Part shown: positions 1 to 11,838 of the stretch, one piece after another
How the letters are laid out: each line of letters opens with the position of its first letter
How positions within the stretch are numbered: the first letter of the stretch is position 1
Assembly (NCBI GenBank): GCA_938005265.1
Contig: CALLOA010000120.1
Location: forward strand, 1-55,687
DNA from: an uncultured Granulosicoccaceae bacterium
GTDB taxonomy: Bacteria > Pseudomonadota > Gammaproteobacteria > Granulosicoccales > Granulosicoccaceae
Reading direction: 5' to 3'
DNA: 55,687 bases
Program-made: the position numbers and the translations under genes
The notes under the pieces: generated by a model
What the model was told of the DNA's origin: nothing
Database searches by the model: none
What the model saw: only the letters and a program-made list of their open reading frames with translations

Positions 1-852
1 CTCGGCTCCCGCGGGCAAAGCGTGAGCAATCAGCCCCGGAACACCACCATCCAGATCGGTAGCGGCAACACTCAATCGCATGGGTTCGCCGGCAGTAACT
101 GTTATTTCATCAGGTAAATTCAGCACCGGAAAATAGTTACCATCAACCAGCAATGCTTCTTCTGAAGCGCCAGCTTGGTCACCAGTGAAAGCACTGTTAT
201 CAGCCGGGTTGTTCACCGCCTGTGGTGTCGTTTCAATACTATCCTGAGGCTGAGTGCCTGTTGCGCCGTTACTGGAACCATCACTGGAACCATTACTGGA
301 ACCGTTACTGAGGACAGTCAGGAAAACCTCCTGGCTGTAACGCAGGGATTGATCAACAGCATCCACAGTAACAAACAAAATACGGTGCTCGCCCACCTGG
401 TCACTGCGAGGCGTCCAGCGAAACACCCTTGCACCATCGCCATTATCAACAAACTCGGCACCCCGCGGGATTCCCAGTGCAAACAAGGCCGGTACTCTGT
501 CGTCAGAGTCATACGCTCGAACCGTAAAATAAAACAGCTGATCAACTTGCGCATCCCGGTTTTCGATTAAATCAAAAAACGGTGGTGAGTTGGCCTGCAA
601 TTGTTGGATCGGCATGCTAAACAAAACGGCGGCCAACAAGAATAACCAGACTCTACGCCCATCACTTTTAACGGGTCCGCGTCGCAGCAAGTTGTAAAAG
701 TAATTTAGCAACCTCAAACGAAACAACATAGATCCTGGCGCTTTTATTGTCACAATCTGCTCAGGATTCAGTTCAGCTGAACAAGCGCTCACGTCACCTG
801 GCGGTAGTACTTTTTCCGTTTTGGAATTTCTAATTTGGTCGCACATTGTCAT
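1..852 (-). CDS. Partial Ig/cadherin-like repeat surface protein (5' part only)
   Basis: I translated this frame by hand: it is open without a stop from the ATG at 852 down to base 1, so the 3' end lies outside the window. A second in-frame ATG sits two codons in (846). About 65 hydrophilic residues precede a hydrophobic segment (WLFLLAAVLFSM, roughly residues 71-82) that could be a long-leader signal peptide or signal anchor; the ATG at 729 would give a more usual leader. The body resembles putative-Ig/He_PIG repeats: FFDLIENRDAQVDQLFYFTV, then VFRWTPRSDQVGEHRI, then a Gly/Ser/Asn linker, then the start of another repeat (ITVTAGEPMRLSVAATD). This pattern is typical of exported or surface-attached proteins, but the ligand cannot be read. 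Codon use looks normal, so I take it as an intact gene cut only by the window edge. Confidence 0.7.
   Translation of the reverse strand, partial: MTMCDQIRNSKTEKVLPPGDVSACSAELNPEQIVTIKAPGSMLFRLRLLNYFYNLLRRGPVKSDGRRVWLFLLAAVLFSMPIQQLQANSPPFFDLIENRDAQVDQLFYFTVRAYDSDDRVPALFALGIPRGAEFVDNGDGARVFRWTPRSDQVGEHRILFVTVDAVDQSLRYSQEVFLTVLSNGSSNGSSDGSSNGATGTQPQDSIETTPQAVNNPADNSAFTGDQAGASEEALLVDGNYFPVLNLPDEITVTAGEPMRLSVAATDLDGGVPGLIAHALPAGAE
268..309 (-). repeat. 12-bp tandem repeat encoding a (N/D)GSS linker
   Basis: Plus-strand units actggaaccatc, actggaaccatt and actggaaccgtt follow each other with period 12. On the minus strand they encode repeated Asn/Asp-Gly-Ser-Ser between two Ig-like repeats of the partial surface protein. 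Because the period is a multiple of three, copy-number change would alter linker length without a frameshift. Confidence 0.8.
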
Positions 853-1225
853 ACCCGTTCTCGATATAAAGTTATCGATTGCAGTTCAATACTAACGGGA
901 AATTTCAACAACTTGGATTAAATCAAATGGTGTCAAAGCAACTATTTACAATTCGGGAAATTTATTGCTGGGTTCAGGATTTGACGCTTGTTGCACAAGC
1001 TAATTGAGTTTGCCAGATCAGGATGTGACAACCATGGGAAGCAAATATGAGTAAGATGCAATAGAGCTCATATTTTTCTATCAATGGCATAGCAAGAGTC
1101 AATATAATGTCTTTCACACTGTATAACTGAGTAAGCAGGCGATTGTTGTTTAACTCGCTGTTTGCCGACTTACAATACTTGAATACCCACTGTTAAATTA
1201 ACCTCTCGTCTCGTACCGGATAGTC
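853..1225. other. Gene-free AT-rich divergent region
   Basis: I see no convincing coding frame. The stretch separates the minus-strand surface protein from the plus-strand DUF445 gene, so it should hold promoters for both. A TATAAT hexamer lies at 1103-1108 on the plus strand, without a good -35 at normal spacing. A perfect 9-bp inverted repeat (AAATATGAG at 1043-1051, CTCATATTT at 1067-1075) ends in a short T-run and could end a small transcript or act as an operator. Confidence 0.4.
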
Positions 1226-1960
1226 GTGCTTAACAAAAACATAACCCCTAACCTGATAGCGCTGGCAATAATTGCGAGCAGCTTTCTTTTGTCAGACCCG
1301 GTCGCGGGCATCGTTCTTAACATCGGCCTGTTTGCCTTGTCTGGCGCGCTAACTAACTGGCTAGCCATACACATGTTGTTTGAGCGCATACCCGGTTTGT
1401 ATGGCTCAGGTGTGATCCCGCTTCACTTTGAAGAATTCAAACAGGGTATTTTGACTCTGGTAACAAAACACCTGTTTAACAAACAGGTGGTCGAGTCAAC
1501 ACTTGAAAACAATGCCGATTCGAACGCGTCAGTCGCGGCTGATATGGATATCGATCCATTTATAGAGGGCTTGAATCTGGATCTGGCCTATGACCAACTC
1601 AAAACCACTATTATGGAATCATCCTTTGGTGCCATGCTGGGCATGGTCGGGGGAGCCGAAGCTCTGGAGCCCATGCGTGGACCTTTCAAAGGCAGGATGA
1701 AGAAATTTCTACAAGAGACCGGCAAGTCGGAAGCTTTCCAGAAAGCCGTCAATGCGCAAATTTCCAGCATGGCGTCGAGTGAGGACTTTATGTTGAAAAT
1801 CGGTATGGTGGTTGAAAAGCGCCTTGATCAGCTAACACCCGAAATGGTCAGAGATATTGTCCAGGAAATGATTCGTAAACATCTGGGGTGGCTGGTGGTC
1901 TGGGGTGCTGTGTTTGGTGGTCTGTTGGGGCTTATCAGTTCCTTGGTTTTTGCGGGCTGA
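1226..1960 (+). CDS. DUF445 family membrane protein
   Basis: This 244-residue protein matches the DUF445 pattern: an N-terminal hydrophobic region (about residues 8-45) running into GALTNWLAIHMLFERIPGLY with conserved Gly-Ser-Gly-Val-Ile-Pro just after, a long charged middle region, and a C-terminal membrane segment (about 220-243, GWLVVWGAVFGGLLG). Members are inner-membrane proteins of unknown biochemical role, about 200-450 residues long; this is a short member. The start is GTG at 1226, giving the usual hydrophobic N-terminus; the Shine-Dalgarno sequence is weak (GGA about 7 bases upstream). It stands alone, followed by a run of degenerate A/T-rich repeats. Confidence 0.8.
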   Translation: MLNKNITPNLIALAIIASSFLLSDPVAGIVLNIGLFALSGALTNWLAIHMLFERIPGLYGSGVIPLHFEEFKQGILTLVTKHLFNKQVVESTLENNADSNASVAADMDIDPFIEGLNLDLAYDQLKTTIMESSFGAMLGMVGGAEALEPMRGPFKGRMKKFLQETGKSEAFQKAVNAQISSMASSEDFMLKIGMVVEKRLDQLTPEMVRDIVQEMIRKHLGWLVVWGAVFGGLLGLISSLVFAG

Positions 1961-1967
1961 GCGCTAA

Positions 1968-2040
1968 TCTTTTCGCAACAGATTTTTTGCAAAAGATATT
2001 TCGCAACAAATAATTAGCAACAGATGTTTGCAAAAAACTT
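1968..2040. repeat. Degenerate ~14-bp tandem repeats after DUF445 gene
   Basis: Five diverged units of the form TTTCGCAACAGAT follow one another between two convergent genes (TTTCGCAACAGAT, TTTTGCAAAAGAT, ATTTCGCAACAAAT, AATTAGCAACAGAT, GTTTGCAAAAAACT). They are followed by TTTCTCTG repeats up to about 2070. No hairpin terminator is evident. Confidence 0.6.
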
Positions 2041-2077
2041 TTTCTTTGTTTCTCTGTTTCTCTGTTTGCAAAAAGGC

Positions 2078-2923
2078 CTAGCCGGCACGGCATTTATAAC
2101 ACTTGTACTCTACAGTGCTGCCGTCATCAGCATTAAATGTTAATTTCACCCATCGCCAGTCAGCATCATACCAGACACTGGCAGTAAAGCCTGACAGGTA
2201 ATCGAAACGTCTGGCACTCACAACATCACCATTGTCCAGTACCACGCGCTCCCAACCCCGAGCCTGTGGCGGACCTTGATACAATCTGCCATGCAACACA
2301 TGGAAGATGCGCCTTGCCGAGACCACACCCGGGTGCCAATGATTACTGGCATGTTCAGCCAGTGCTGAAGTAAAAGTAGATTCCCTGGCCGAATCCTCTA
2401 TCAGCAGGTAATCACCACGGCTTTGAGCCTCTATGGTACGAACCCCTTCACGGCTATCGTTGATTGATGTTTTCATTAGAACCAATTCACCTGCGCTCCA
2501 GACTTCCGCAACCTGGTAACGACGGCTAAACAATGAAAAGCCCAGAACTTTGACAGCCATTTCCGCCTCTACATTGACGATCAGCTCATTAGGTTGGCGG
2601 TCAAAAAAGAGAGTATGAGAGCCGATAGGTTTGCGGTTACGATAGACCCGATAGATCGCCCTGCTACCGTAAATTTGTTCAGGCTTGTCCAGAAACAGCT
2701 GCAGCTGCTCGGGCGAAGGCAGGTCTGTGGCAGAGTTGTCTGCTGCTGCGATGCTGCAAAGTACACTCAGGAATGCAGCGACAAATAAACAGGCTTTAGG
2801 AAAAACCCCAATCGCCTGATGTTGACCGGCAGTCGAATCACGATCAAAGTACGAAAAGCTGCGGAAAAAACCGCTACTGCAATCGCGATCAAACCGTTTA
2901 TTTCGCTCGCAAGGCGACTCCAT
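2078..2923 (-). CDS. DUF6134-like exported protein
   Basis: The start at the ATG at 2923 is favoured because AAGGAG lies ten bases upstream; a TTG three codons earlier is too close to that site. The 281-residue product has an unusual basic N-terminal extension of about 40 residues before a signal-like hydrophobic stretch (CLFVAAFLSVLCSIAAA). The mature part reads like the DUF6134 family: IYRVYRNRKPIGSHTLFFDR, a Val-Lys-Val-Leu-Gly-Phe core, then YQVAEVWSAGELV, with a C-terminal CYKC pair. These proteins are exported and uncharacterised. The gene overlaps the HopJ gene by 26 bases, and its ribosome-binding site lies inside that gene, implying co-translation. The family assignment is moderately sure; the function is unknown. 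Confidence 0.6.
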   Translation of the reverse strand: MESPCERNKRFDRDCSSGFFRSFSYFDRDSTAGQHQAIGVFPKACLFVAAFLSVLCSIAAADNSATDLPSPEQLQLFLDKPEQIYGSRAIYRVYRNRKPIGSHTLFFDRQPNELIVNVEAEMAVKVLGFSLFSRRYQVAEVWSAGELVLMKTSINDSREGVRTIEAQSRGDYLLIEDSARESTFTSALAEHASNHWHPGVVSARRIFHVLHGRLYQGPPQARGWERVVLDNGDVVSARRFDYLSGFTASVWYDADWRWVKLTFNADDGSTVEYKCYKCRAG

Positions 2924-3260
2924 CAAATTCAATCTCCTTCCAACCCGTTTTCATAAACTGACGTATGTTGGGATGGCTGTCAGATTCCGGGGTTTTTAAA
3001 ACATCAGCACGGTAGAATGCACCAAAACAGGCAAGTACACTTTCTTCTTTCAAGTCATGCAGGCGGCCAAAGGCAAAAATTTTGCAACTTCCGGTATTTT
3101 GCCCCGGTGCGTTGAAAATCTCCCCGTTGCGAAAACCAGTCTCCTTGAACTCATACAGCGAATTAATCAATGCGATGGTGTCAGGAAATTCAATTCGTTC
3201 GGGCTGGTGCTCAAGCTTATCAAGAAAGATTTCCAGATCTATACTACGGCTGGCCGTCAT
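2898..3260 (-). CDS. HopJ type III effector family protein
   Basis: The 120-residue product matches the HopJ family over its full length. Visible hallmarks are FPDTIALINSLYEF, then FRNGEIFNAPGQNTGSCKIF (about residues 43-62), ACFGAFYRADVL, and HPNIRQFMKTGWKEIEFDGV near the C-terminus. The family is named after a Pseudomonas syringae effector, but homologues are common in free-living marine gammaproteobacteria that lack type III secretion; there they are probably ordinary cytosolic proteins of unknown function. The ATG at 3260 has AGGAG upstream. It is the first gene of a two-gene unit with the DUF6134-like gene, overlapping it by 26 bases. Confidence 0.85.
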   Translation of the reverse strand: MTASRSIDLEIFLDKLEHQPERIEFPDTIALINSLYEFKETGFRNGEIFNAPGQNTGSCKIFAFGRLHDLKEESVLACFGAFYRADVLKTPESDSHPNIRQFMKTGWKEIEFDGVALRAK

Positions 3261-3324
3261 TGCTGTTTGCTGCTCCTGTCATTCAAGGCGAGCTATCTTA
3301 GATCGCGATCTTCAATAGTAAAGA

Positions 3325-3432
3325 ATGCCTGATGAAACTGAACTTGAAAAGCCATCTTCCACAAATTTCCAGGGAAATGACGCTTTATCTGAAGAAAAAC
3401 AGGCTCTCTTAGCTAAAGGATTCCAATCATGA
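3325..3432 (+). CDS. Possible 35-residue small protein overlapping the ceramidase start
   Basis: An ATG at 3325 opens a 35-codon frame (MPDETELEKPSS... to ...ALLAKGFQS) whose TGA overlaps the ATG of the ceramidase-family gene as ATGA. The product is acidic, hydrophilic and has a helix-like end (ALSEEKQALLAK), a composition more like a real peptide than random antisense. The Shine-Dalgarno sequence is weak (AGTAAAG). The overlap suggests translational coupling to the downstream membrane protein. I recognise no family; it may be only a leader frame. Confidence 0.35.
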   Translation: MPDETELEKPSSTNFQGNDALSEEKQALLAKGFQS

Positions 3433-4148
3433 CAACCCCTGCCGAAGACCTGCAAGCTATTGTGCCCTATTGTGAAAGACTCGCGACTGGCGCTGAATCG
3501 ATTAACACAATCAGTAATGCCGGCTTCGTACTCGCCGCACTGTACGGCTGGTATTTATGGAAAGGTAATAGTAACTCACCTGTAAACCAGAAGAACAAGC
3601 CTGCAGTGATGCTACTGTTGCTTTTGTGTCTGTTGATTGGCTCCGGCAGTACTTTGTTCCACGCCATTCCCAGCCACCTGACACATCTGCTTGATATCGT
3701 ACCCGTCTGCCTGTTTGCGCTATTGGCACTGTGGCTATGCCTGTCACGCTATCACTGGCCACGCGAAAAATCGGTTTGCGTGCTGGGCGTTTTTATTGCT
3801 GCCACCGCACTGGCGGCGCAATGGCCGCAGGTGCTGGCACACTCCCTGTTTTACCTGCCAACACTGCTGGTGCTGGCATATCTGGCCATTGCACTTAAGC
3901 CACAACGAGAGCGCCTGGCGCTACTAACACTGATATTTGCTTCAGCATTGACATTTCGCGCACTCGACCTGCCACTGTGCGACCTTGCACAGTCTCAACA
4001 GACATTTCCGGCTCTGGCAGGAACCGCAGGCCAAACAGGCACTCACTTTCTTTGGCATGTGCTAACCGCATTGGCATGCGTGCTGTGCCTGCAGCTCGTA
4101 ATAGCGCCAGTTGCAAAAAAAACGTCAGACTCAAACACTCAACTGTAG
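3429..4148 (+). CDS. Alkaline ceramidase-superfamily (CREST) membrane hydrolase
   Basis: The 239-residue product is a polytopic membrane protein (about seven hydrophobic segments) of the ceramidase/CREST superfamily. It keeps the Zn-amidase constellation with the same spacing as human ACER3: Ser74-x3-His78, Asp89 eleven residues after that His, and His206-x3-His210 (GTHFLWH) in the last segment. The N-terminal YCER and NTISNAGF motifs are also typical. This predicts hydrolysis of an amide-linked lipid (ceramide or another N-acyl lipid) at the inner membrane; the bacterial substrate is not known. AAGGA stands nine bases before the ATG. The gene is single, preceded by a small overlapping frame and convergent with maeB. 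Confidence 0.8.
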   Translation: MTTPAEDLQAIVPYCERLATGAESINTISNAGFVLAALYGWYLWKGNSNSPVNQKNKPAVMLLLLLCLLIGSGSTLFHAIPSHLTHLLDIVPVCLFALLALWLCLSRYHWPREKSVCVLGVFIAATALAAQWPQVLAHSLFYLPTLLVLAYLAIALKPQRERLALLTLIFASALTFRALDLPLCDLAQSQQTFPALAGTAGQTGTHFLWHVLTALACVLCLQLVIAPVAKKTSDSNTQL

Positions 4149-4233
4149 TAATTTTAAATCCGCTACCAACATCAGCTGCCAAAATTATTCGGGATCTCGC
4201 CTGTTGTTTTAACGCTATTGGTTGTGGTTGTGG

Positions 4234-8452
<4,219 letters not shown>

Positions 8453-8455
8453 CTA

Positions 8456-9009
8456 GGGGAAAACGGACGCTCGCGACTGCAAATCGGCAGCGGCTGAGTT
8501 TTGCAGTATTTTCCCGACACTTCGGAAGCTTTACAGAGAAATGGATTCACAAGTCAGGCAGAGGAAAGTCGCACTCTGATCTGGCTGGTACCGGTTTCTC
8601 TGGACTTGGCATCCAACTCAACTCAATGTTGTGCTGGAACCCGGTGAGGTGTACTCAAAGCAGTCCGGAGGCCGGGCTTGTAAGTCGCTTCGGTAGGAGG
8701 TTTTTCAGGATAAGCCTGTTCAGGATAAGCCTGTTCAGGACAGACCTGTACAGGATGGGCCGATCTGAACAGAGTGGCGCAGTCACAAGACTGTTCCCTG
8801 CAAACGCTGCAAGCAATGCAGTGGGGCTAGCAATACGGCTCGGGCACAGGACTGTTGTTCGATTATCGACCAGCATGGTTCGAGATTAACTGCCGCATTC
8901 CCATACGTCAAGGCAGATCTCGGTCACATGCCCTGGTAACGGCATTTATGCCACGAAACGACGGTTATAGATGTGGCTGGTCTGCGTAATTTCCGCTTCA
9001 CAATGAGTC
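8456..9009. other. Gene-poor stretch between leuA and the DUF3820 gene
   Basis: I find no convincing gene here. Short frames exist but have no recognisable family, good ribosome-binding site or sensible composition; the longest run through a 15-bp tandem repeat. The leuA leader and promoter should lie at its left end. No tRNA-like cloverleaf or clear intrinsic terminator is visible. Confidence 0.5.
8701..8760. repeat. 15-bp imperfect tandem repeat, four copies
   Basis: Units at 8701-8715, 8716-8730, 8731-8745 and 8746-8760 derive from CTGTTCAGGATAAGC: tttttcaggataagc, ctgttcaggataagc, ctgttcaggacagac, ctgtacaggatgggc. The array lies in the non-coding stretch upstream of leuA. Confidence 0.9.
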
Positions 9010-9276
9010 TCAAGTTCCAGCCAACAACGGACGGAAAGTTGATTCCAGACCATTGAGCTTGATTTCATAGACCAGGGCCATTTGCCGACCAAGTTTGCCC
9101 TGCGGGAATCCCTGCTGCTTGAACCACACGAGGTAAGGTTCCGGCAGATCAATAAGGTGAGTACCCTCAAATTTGCCGAAAGGCATACGTTGATTGATCG
9201 CATCAACCAAATCCTGATGCTGCTCTTGTGTAAAACCGGGGGCGGCCTCCCCATCACCACCTGTCGACTCATTCAT
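9010..9276 (-). CDS. DUF3820 family protein
   Basis: The 88-residue product has the DUF3820 core: MPFGKFEGTHLIDLPEPYLV, then Trp-Phe, GFPQGKLGRQMALVYEIKLN, and Gly-Leu-Glu. Family members are small cytosolic proteins of unknown function, usually 70-100 residues. I start at the ATG at 9276 (MNESTGG); the frame is open to 9333 but the extra residues are not family-like. The Shine-Dalgarno sequence is poor, so the start is uncertain. The gene is divergent from the small membrane protein at 9377, leaving about 100 bases for both promoters. Confidence 0.8.
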   Translation of the reverse strand: MNESTGGDGEAAPGFTQEQHQDLVDAINQRMPFGKFEGTHLIDLPEPYLVWFKQQGFPQGKLGRQMALVYEIKLNGLESTFRPLLAGT

Positions 9277-9376
9277 GCCGGCGATTTTGCCATAAACCAC
9301 CAAAGCACGGCTCGACAGACTCCGACACCACATTGTACAGTTCCGTCACAAGCCCACTGCTGAAGGAAAAAAACAG

Positions 9377-9649
9377 ATGAGACTGCTCGGCTCCTACATC
9401 TTTATATTCGTCGGTGTTTTAATAGGCTGCGGTTCGACCTACCTCTTTTCCAGTAACCCGCTACGCATGTTGCCCAACATTGCGCTAGGGATTATCGGAT
9501 CCTTTTTCGGCTTGTTTGTGCGGGATATTTTCGATCTGACAATGGGTGGAAAACTTACCGGCGCATTGCTGGCTGCAGCGCTGGGCGCATTGGTTTTGAC
9601 CGTAGCCGGCAATCTGGTCTACAACATCATGACAAGAAAGCCGCTATGA
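9377..9649 (+). CDS. Small membrane protein with glycine-rich helices
   Basis: The 90-residue product has an N-terminal hydrophobic segment (about residues 4-24, possibly a signal anchor), a second (about 32-50, NIALGIIGSFFGLFV) and a third (about 59-83, LTGALLAAALGALVLTVAG). The Gly-rich helices and the GALLAAALGAL motif recall GlsB/YeaQ/YmgE transglycosylase-associated proteins, but the match is loose. AAGGA lies ten bases before the ATG. Its TGA directly abuts the stop codon of the convergent receiver-domain gene, with no base between. Confidence 0.65.
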   Translation: MRLLGSYIFIFVGVLIGCGSTYLFSSNPLRMLPNIALGIIGSFFGLFVRDIFDLTMGGKLTGALLAAALGALVLTVAGNLVYNIMTRKPL

Positions 9650-10120
9650 CTACAAGCAATGACTATCAGACCAGGATCCAACCGCCAAGCGGCTGTTAGA
9701 ATCATCGAAATTGTCATTGAGTCTGGACACCAACCAACGCAGGCTCATTGGCTTCTCCAGAAACTCTATACCGGGGTATCTGGCTGCCCACCCGCCAACG
9801 CATTGGTCGCTGGCTCTGGCAACAATAAATATCAATGGCGGATTTTCCGGAAATTCGCGATACACGAATTCGCTAAACTGCATGCCATTCATCCCGGGCA
9901 TATCAGCATCGACTATCAGAGCATCGAAGCAGCAATGGCCGGACTTGCAGTAACTGTCAGCGAAGCGCGTTTTACCTGCTGACTTACCTGCCGACTTCAA
10001 CTTGACCAAAGCAAGATCACCGCTCAAAGCTGTGTCCACTGCAAAGCCGTAGCGATCAAGACCCAGCTTGATCACACGCAACACATGCGCCTGTTCATCA
10101 ACTAGCAATATGCGTTTCAC
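9650..10120 (-). CDS. Stand-alone response-regulator receiver domain protein
   Basis: The 156-residue protein is a CheY-like receiver without an output domain. ILLVDEQ gives the acidic pocket, DALIVDADMPGMNG holds the phosphorylatable Asp, and FLEKP holds the conserved Lys. The usual Thr/Ser switch residue after the fourth strand appears to be replaced (IFIVARAS), and about 20 extra residues with a SAGKSAGK duplication sit between the second helix and third strand, so signalling may be atypical. The start is GTG at 10120; a 14-bp duplication spans it. No histidine kinase is nearby. Confidence 0.75.
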   Translation of the reverse strand: MKRILLVDEQAHVLRVIKLGLDRYGFAVDTALSGDLALVKLKSAGKSAGKTRFADSYCKSGHCCFDALIVDADMPGMNGMQFSEFVYREFPENPPLIFIVARASDQCVGGWAARYPGIEFLEKPMSLRWLVSRLNDNFDDSNSRLAVGSWSDSHCL

Positions 10121-10133
10121 AATATGCGTTTCA
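10106..10133. repeat. 14-bp exact tandem duplication over the receiver gene start
   Basis: CAATATGCGTTTCA occurs twice in a row (10106-10119 and 10120-10133). The left copy holds the GTG start and first codons of the receiver gene; the right copy lies upstream, out of frame. Confidence 0.9.
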
Positions 10134-10340
10134 AAAGTTTCGGCGATTCAAAATAATTCGTTCCAACCGTTCCAATTAGTACGTGGACCGCAGGTATCCG
10201 GCAGTATCATGTTATAGCGGCGTACCGCAGTGCGAGCTGAACAATAAAGCCTGTGCTAAAAACCACCTGCCTCGCATTTAAACATCAGACTTCTCAATAC
10301 CTTGATCGATTGTGACGATAGTCAACTTACGGTAGTTGCT

Positions 10341-11780
10341 ATGAGTGGAAGAATGATCAATCGATCGCAGAAAACGACGCTGGCAAGGTCAATAAGCCTT
10401 TTGTTAATTTCCCTGGCAGCTGCTGCCTGTGGCGGGGGAAGCGGCGGATTAACCAACAGTTCGGCCGACGGTTCTACAAACAATTCGCCAAATAGCTCTC
10501 TAAATAGCGGCGTTAATGCTCTTGCAGCAGGCCCTCGCACCTACCCTGATCAACCGATTGATTGCTCCGTACCGGAAATGCGTAATTGGGTTGAAGCCAA
10601 TATGTATGACTATTACCTGTTTTATGACCAGGTACAGCAGGTCAACAAGGCAGACTACGAATCACCGGAAGCGCTGCTCAGTGACCTGCGCGTTCTACCG
10701 TTCGATAAATTCAGCTTTATCGGCGATGCCCAGACAAGTACCGCTTTGTTCGACGAGGGCAAATTGCATGGCTACGGTTGGAGGCTCAGAAGAACATCAG
10801 AAAGCGATGTAAGAATCGCTTTCATTTATCCTCGTTCACCACTGGCTGAGGAGAATGTTCAGCGTGGTGATTTTCTGCTGGCGATCAATGGTATTCACCC
10901 ACTGGACCTGACAGCAGATCAATGGAACGAGTTTCTCGGTACCGGCGTTGAGGTTCGTACCCCGACGTTTACTTTCCTTGATAGCAACGGCAACCAGCGT
11001 GACATAACCGTTACACGCACTGAATTTGATATCGACAGTGTTCTTGATGCCAGCGTTTTACCACACGCTGGAGTTAACGTGGGCTATCTGGCATTCACAC
11101 AATTTCTGGAAACTTCCAACGCAGAACTGGATGCCGCCTTCGCACAATTTTCCCAGCAAAACGTTAGCGAACTGATTCTGGACATGCGATACAACGGCGG
11201 TGGCCGAATTTCTGTGGCTAATAATCTTGCCAGCAAAATAGCCGGGCCGGCTTATGCAGGCGAGACCTTCGCTGAAATCGCCTTCAATGATAAATTTGCG
11301 GACGCAAATACACCGTTTCGACTGACCAACTCACTTAATGCTCTAAGCCTTGATCGTCTGGTCGTTTTAAGCTCAGGCAATACCTGCTCGGCATCCGAAA
11401 TGGTCATCAATGGGCTGGAGCCTTTTATAGATGTCGTGCAAATCGGCGGCACATCCTGCGGCAAACCCTACGGCCAGGCACCCAGACAAGCTTGCGGCAA
11501 ACAGATGAGTGCTTTGGAGATACGCTTTGTCAATGCCAGTGGTTTCGGTGATTACTATGACGGCATCCCTGCTGATTGCAGTGCTGAAGATACTTTGAAC
11601 CATGCGCTGGGCAACCCGCAGGAATCGATGCTCAAAGCGGGTCTGGACTACATTGGCAACGGCACATGCAGCACGGTTGCCGCAACCGCAACACGCGAGT
11701 TTCCGGGTAGTCGCGACAATGCAGGTCTGCAGACCTTTGACCCGGTTGAGACTGAGAAAACCATACTCGGCGACCCCTGA
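10341..11780 (+). CDS. S41 family peptidase lipoprotein (C-terminal processing protease-like)
   Basis: I place the start at the ATG at 10341 (MSGRMINRSQ); the frame also has a TTG at 10302 and an ATG at 10353. A lipoprotein signal ends in LAAAAC, followed by a Gly/Ser/Asn-rich linker, so the mature 450-odd-residue protein is lipid-anchored in the periplasm or outer membrane. A PDZ-like segment follows (PRSPLAEENVQRGDFLLAIN), then the S41 catalytic domain: LDMRYNGGGRI, the nucleophile Ser in SSGNTCSASEMV, and a Lys in SCGKPYGQ for the Ser/Lys dyad. This predicts proteolysis of envelope proteins; the substrate is unknown. It stands alone and is convergent with the flavoprotein gene. Confidence 0.85.
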   Translation: MSGRMINRSQKTTLARSISLLLISLAAAACGGGSGGLTNSSADGSTNNSPNSSLNSGVNALAAGPRTYPDQPIDCSVPEMRNWVEANMYDYYLFYDQVQQVNKADYESPEALLSDLRVLPFDKFSFIGDAQTSTALFDEGKLHGYGWRLRRTSESDVRIAFIYPRSPLAEENVQRGDFLLAINGIHPLDLTADQWNEFLGTGVEVRTPTFTFLDSNGNQRDITVTRTEFDIDSVLDASVLPHAGVNVGYLAFTQFLETSNAELDAAFAQFSQQNVSELILDMRYNGGGRISVANNLASKIAGPAYAGETFAEIAFNDKFADANTPFRLTNSLNALSLDRLVVLSSGNTCSASEMVINGLEPFIDVVQIGGTSCGKPYGQAPRQACGKQMSALEIRFVNASGFGDYYDGIPADCSAEDTLNHALGNPQESMLKAGLDYIGNGTCSTVAATATREFPGSRDNAGLQTFDPVETEKTILGDP

Positions 11781-11838
11781 TTGGTGGAGCCCCCGAAGGT
11801 TAGTCAAAGTATAGCCACCTCCACTCAATCGGCAGAAT

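Noticed and set aside
8626-8889. Frame containing FRISL-like repeats
   Set aside because: The repeats come from the 15-bp DNA array; there is no ribosome-binding site and the reverse strand reads equally well.
8456-9009. tRNA or known riboswitch in the longest gene-poor stretch
   Set aside because: No cloverleaf, no T-loop consensus and no recognisable riboswitch core could be found by eye.
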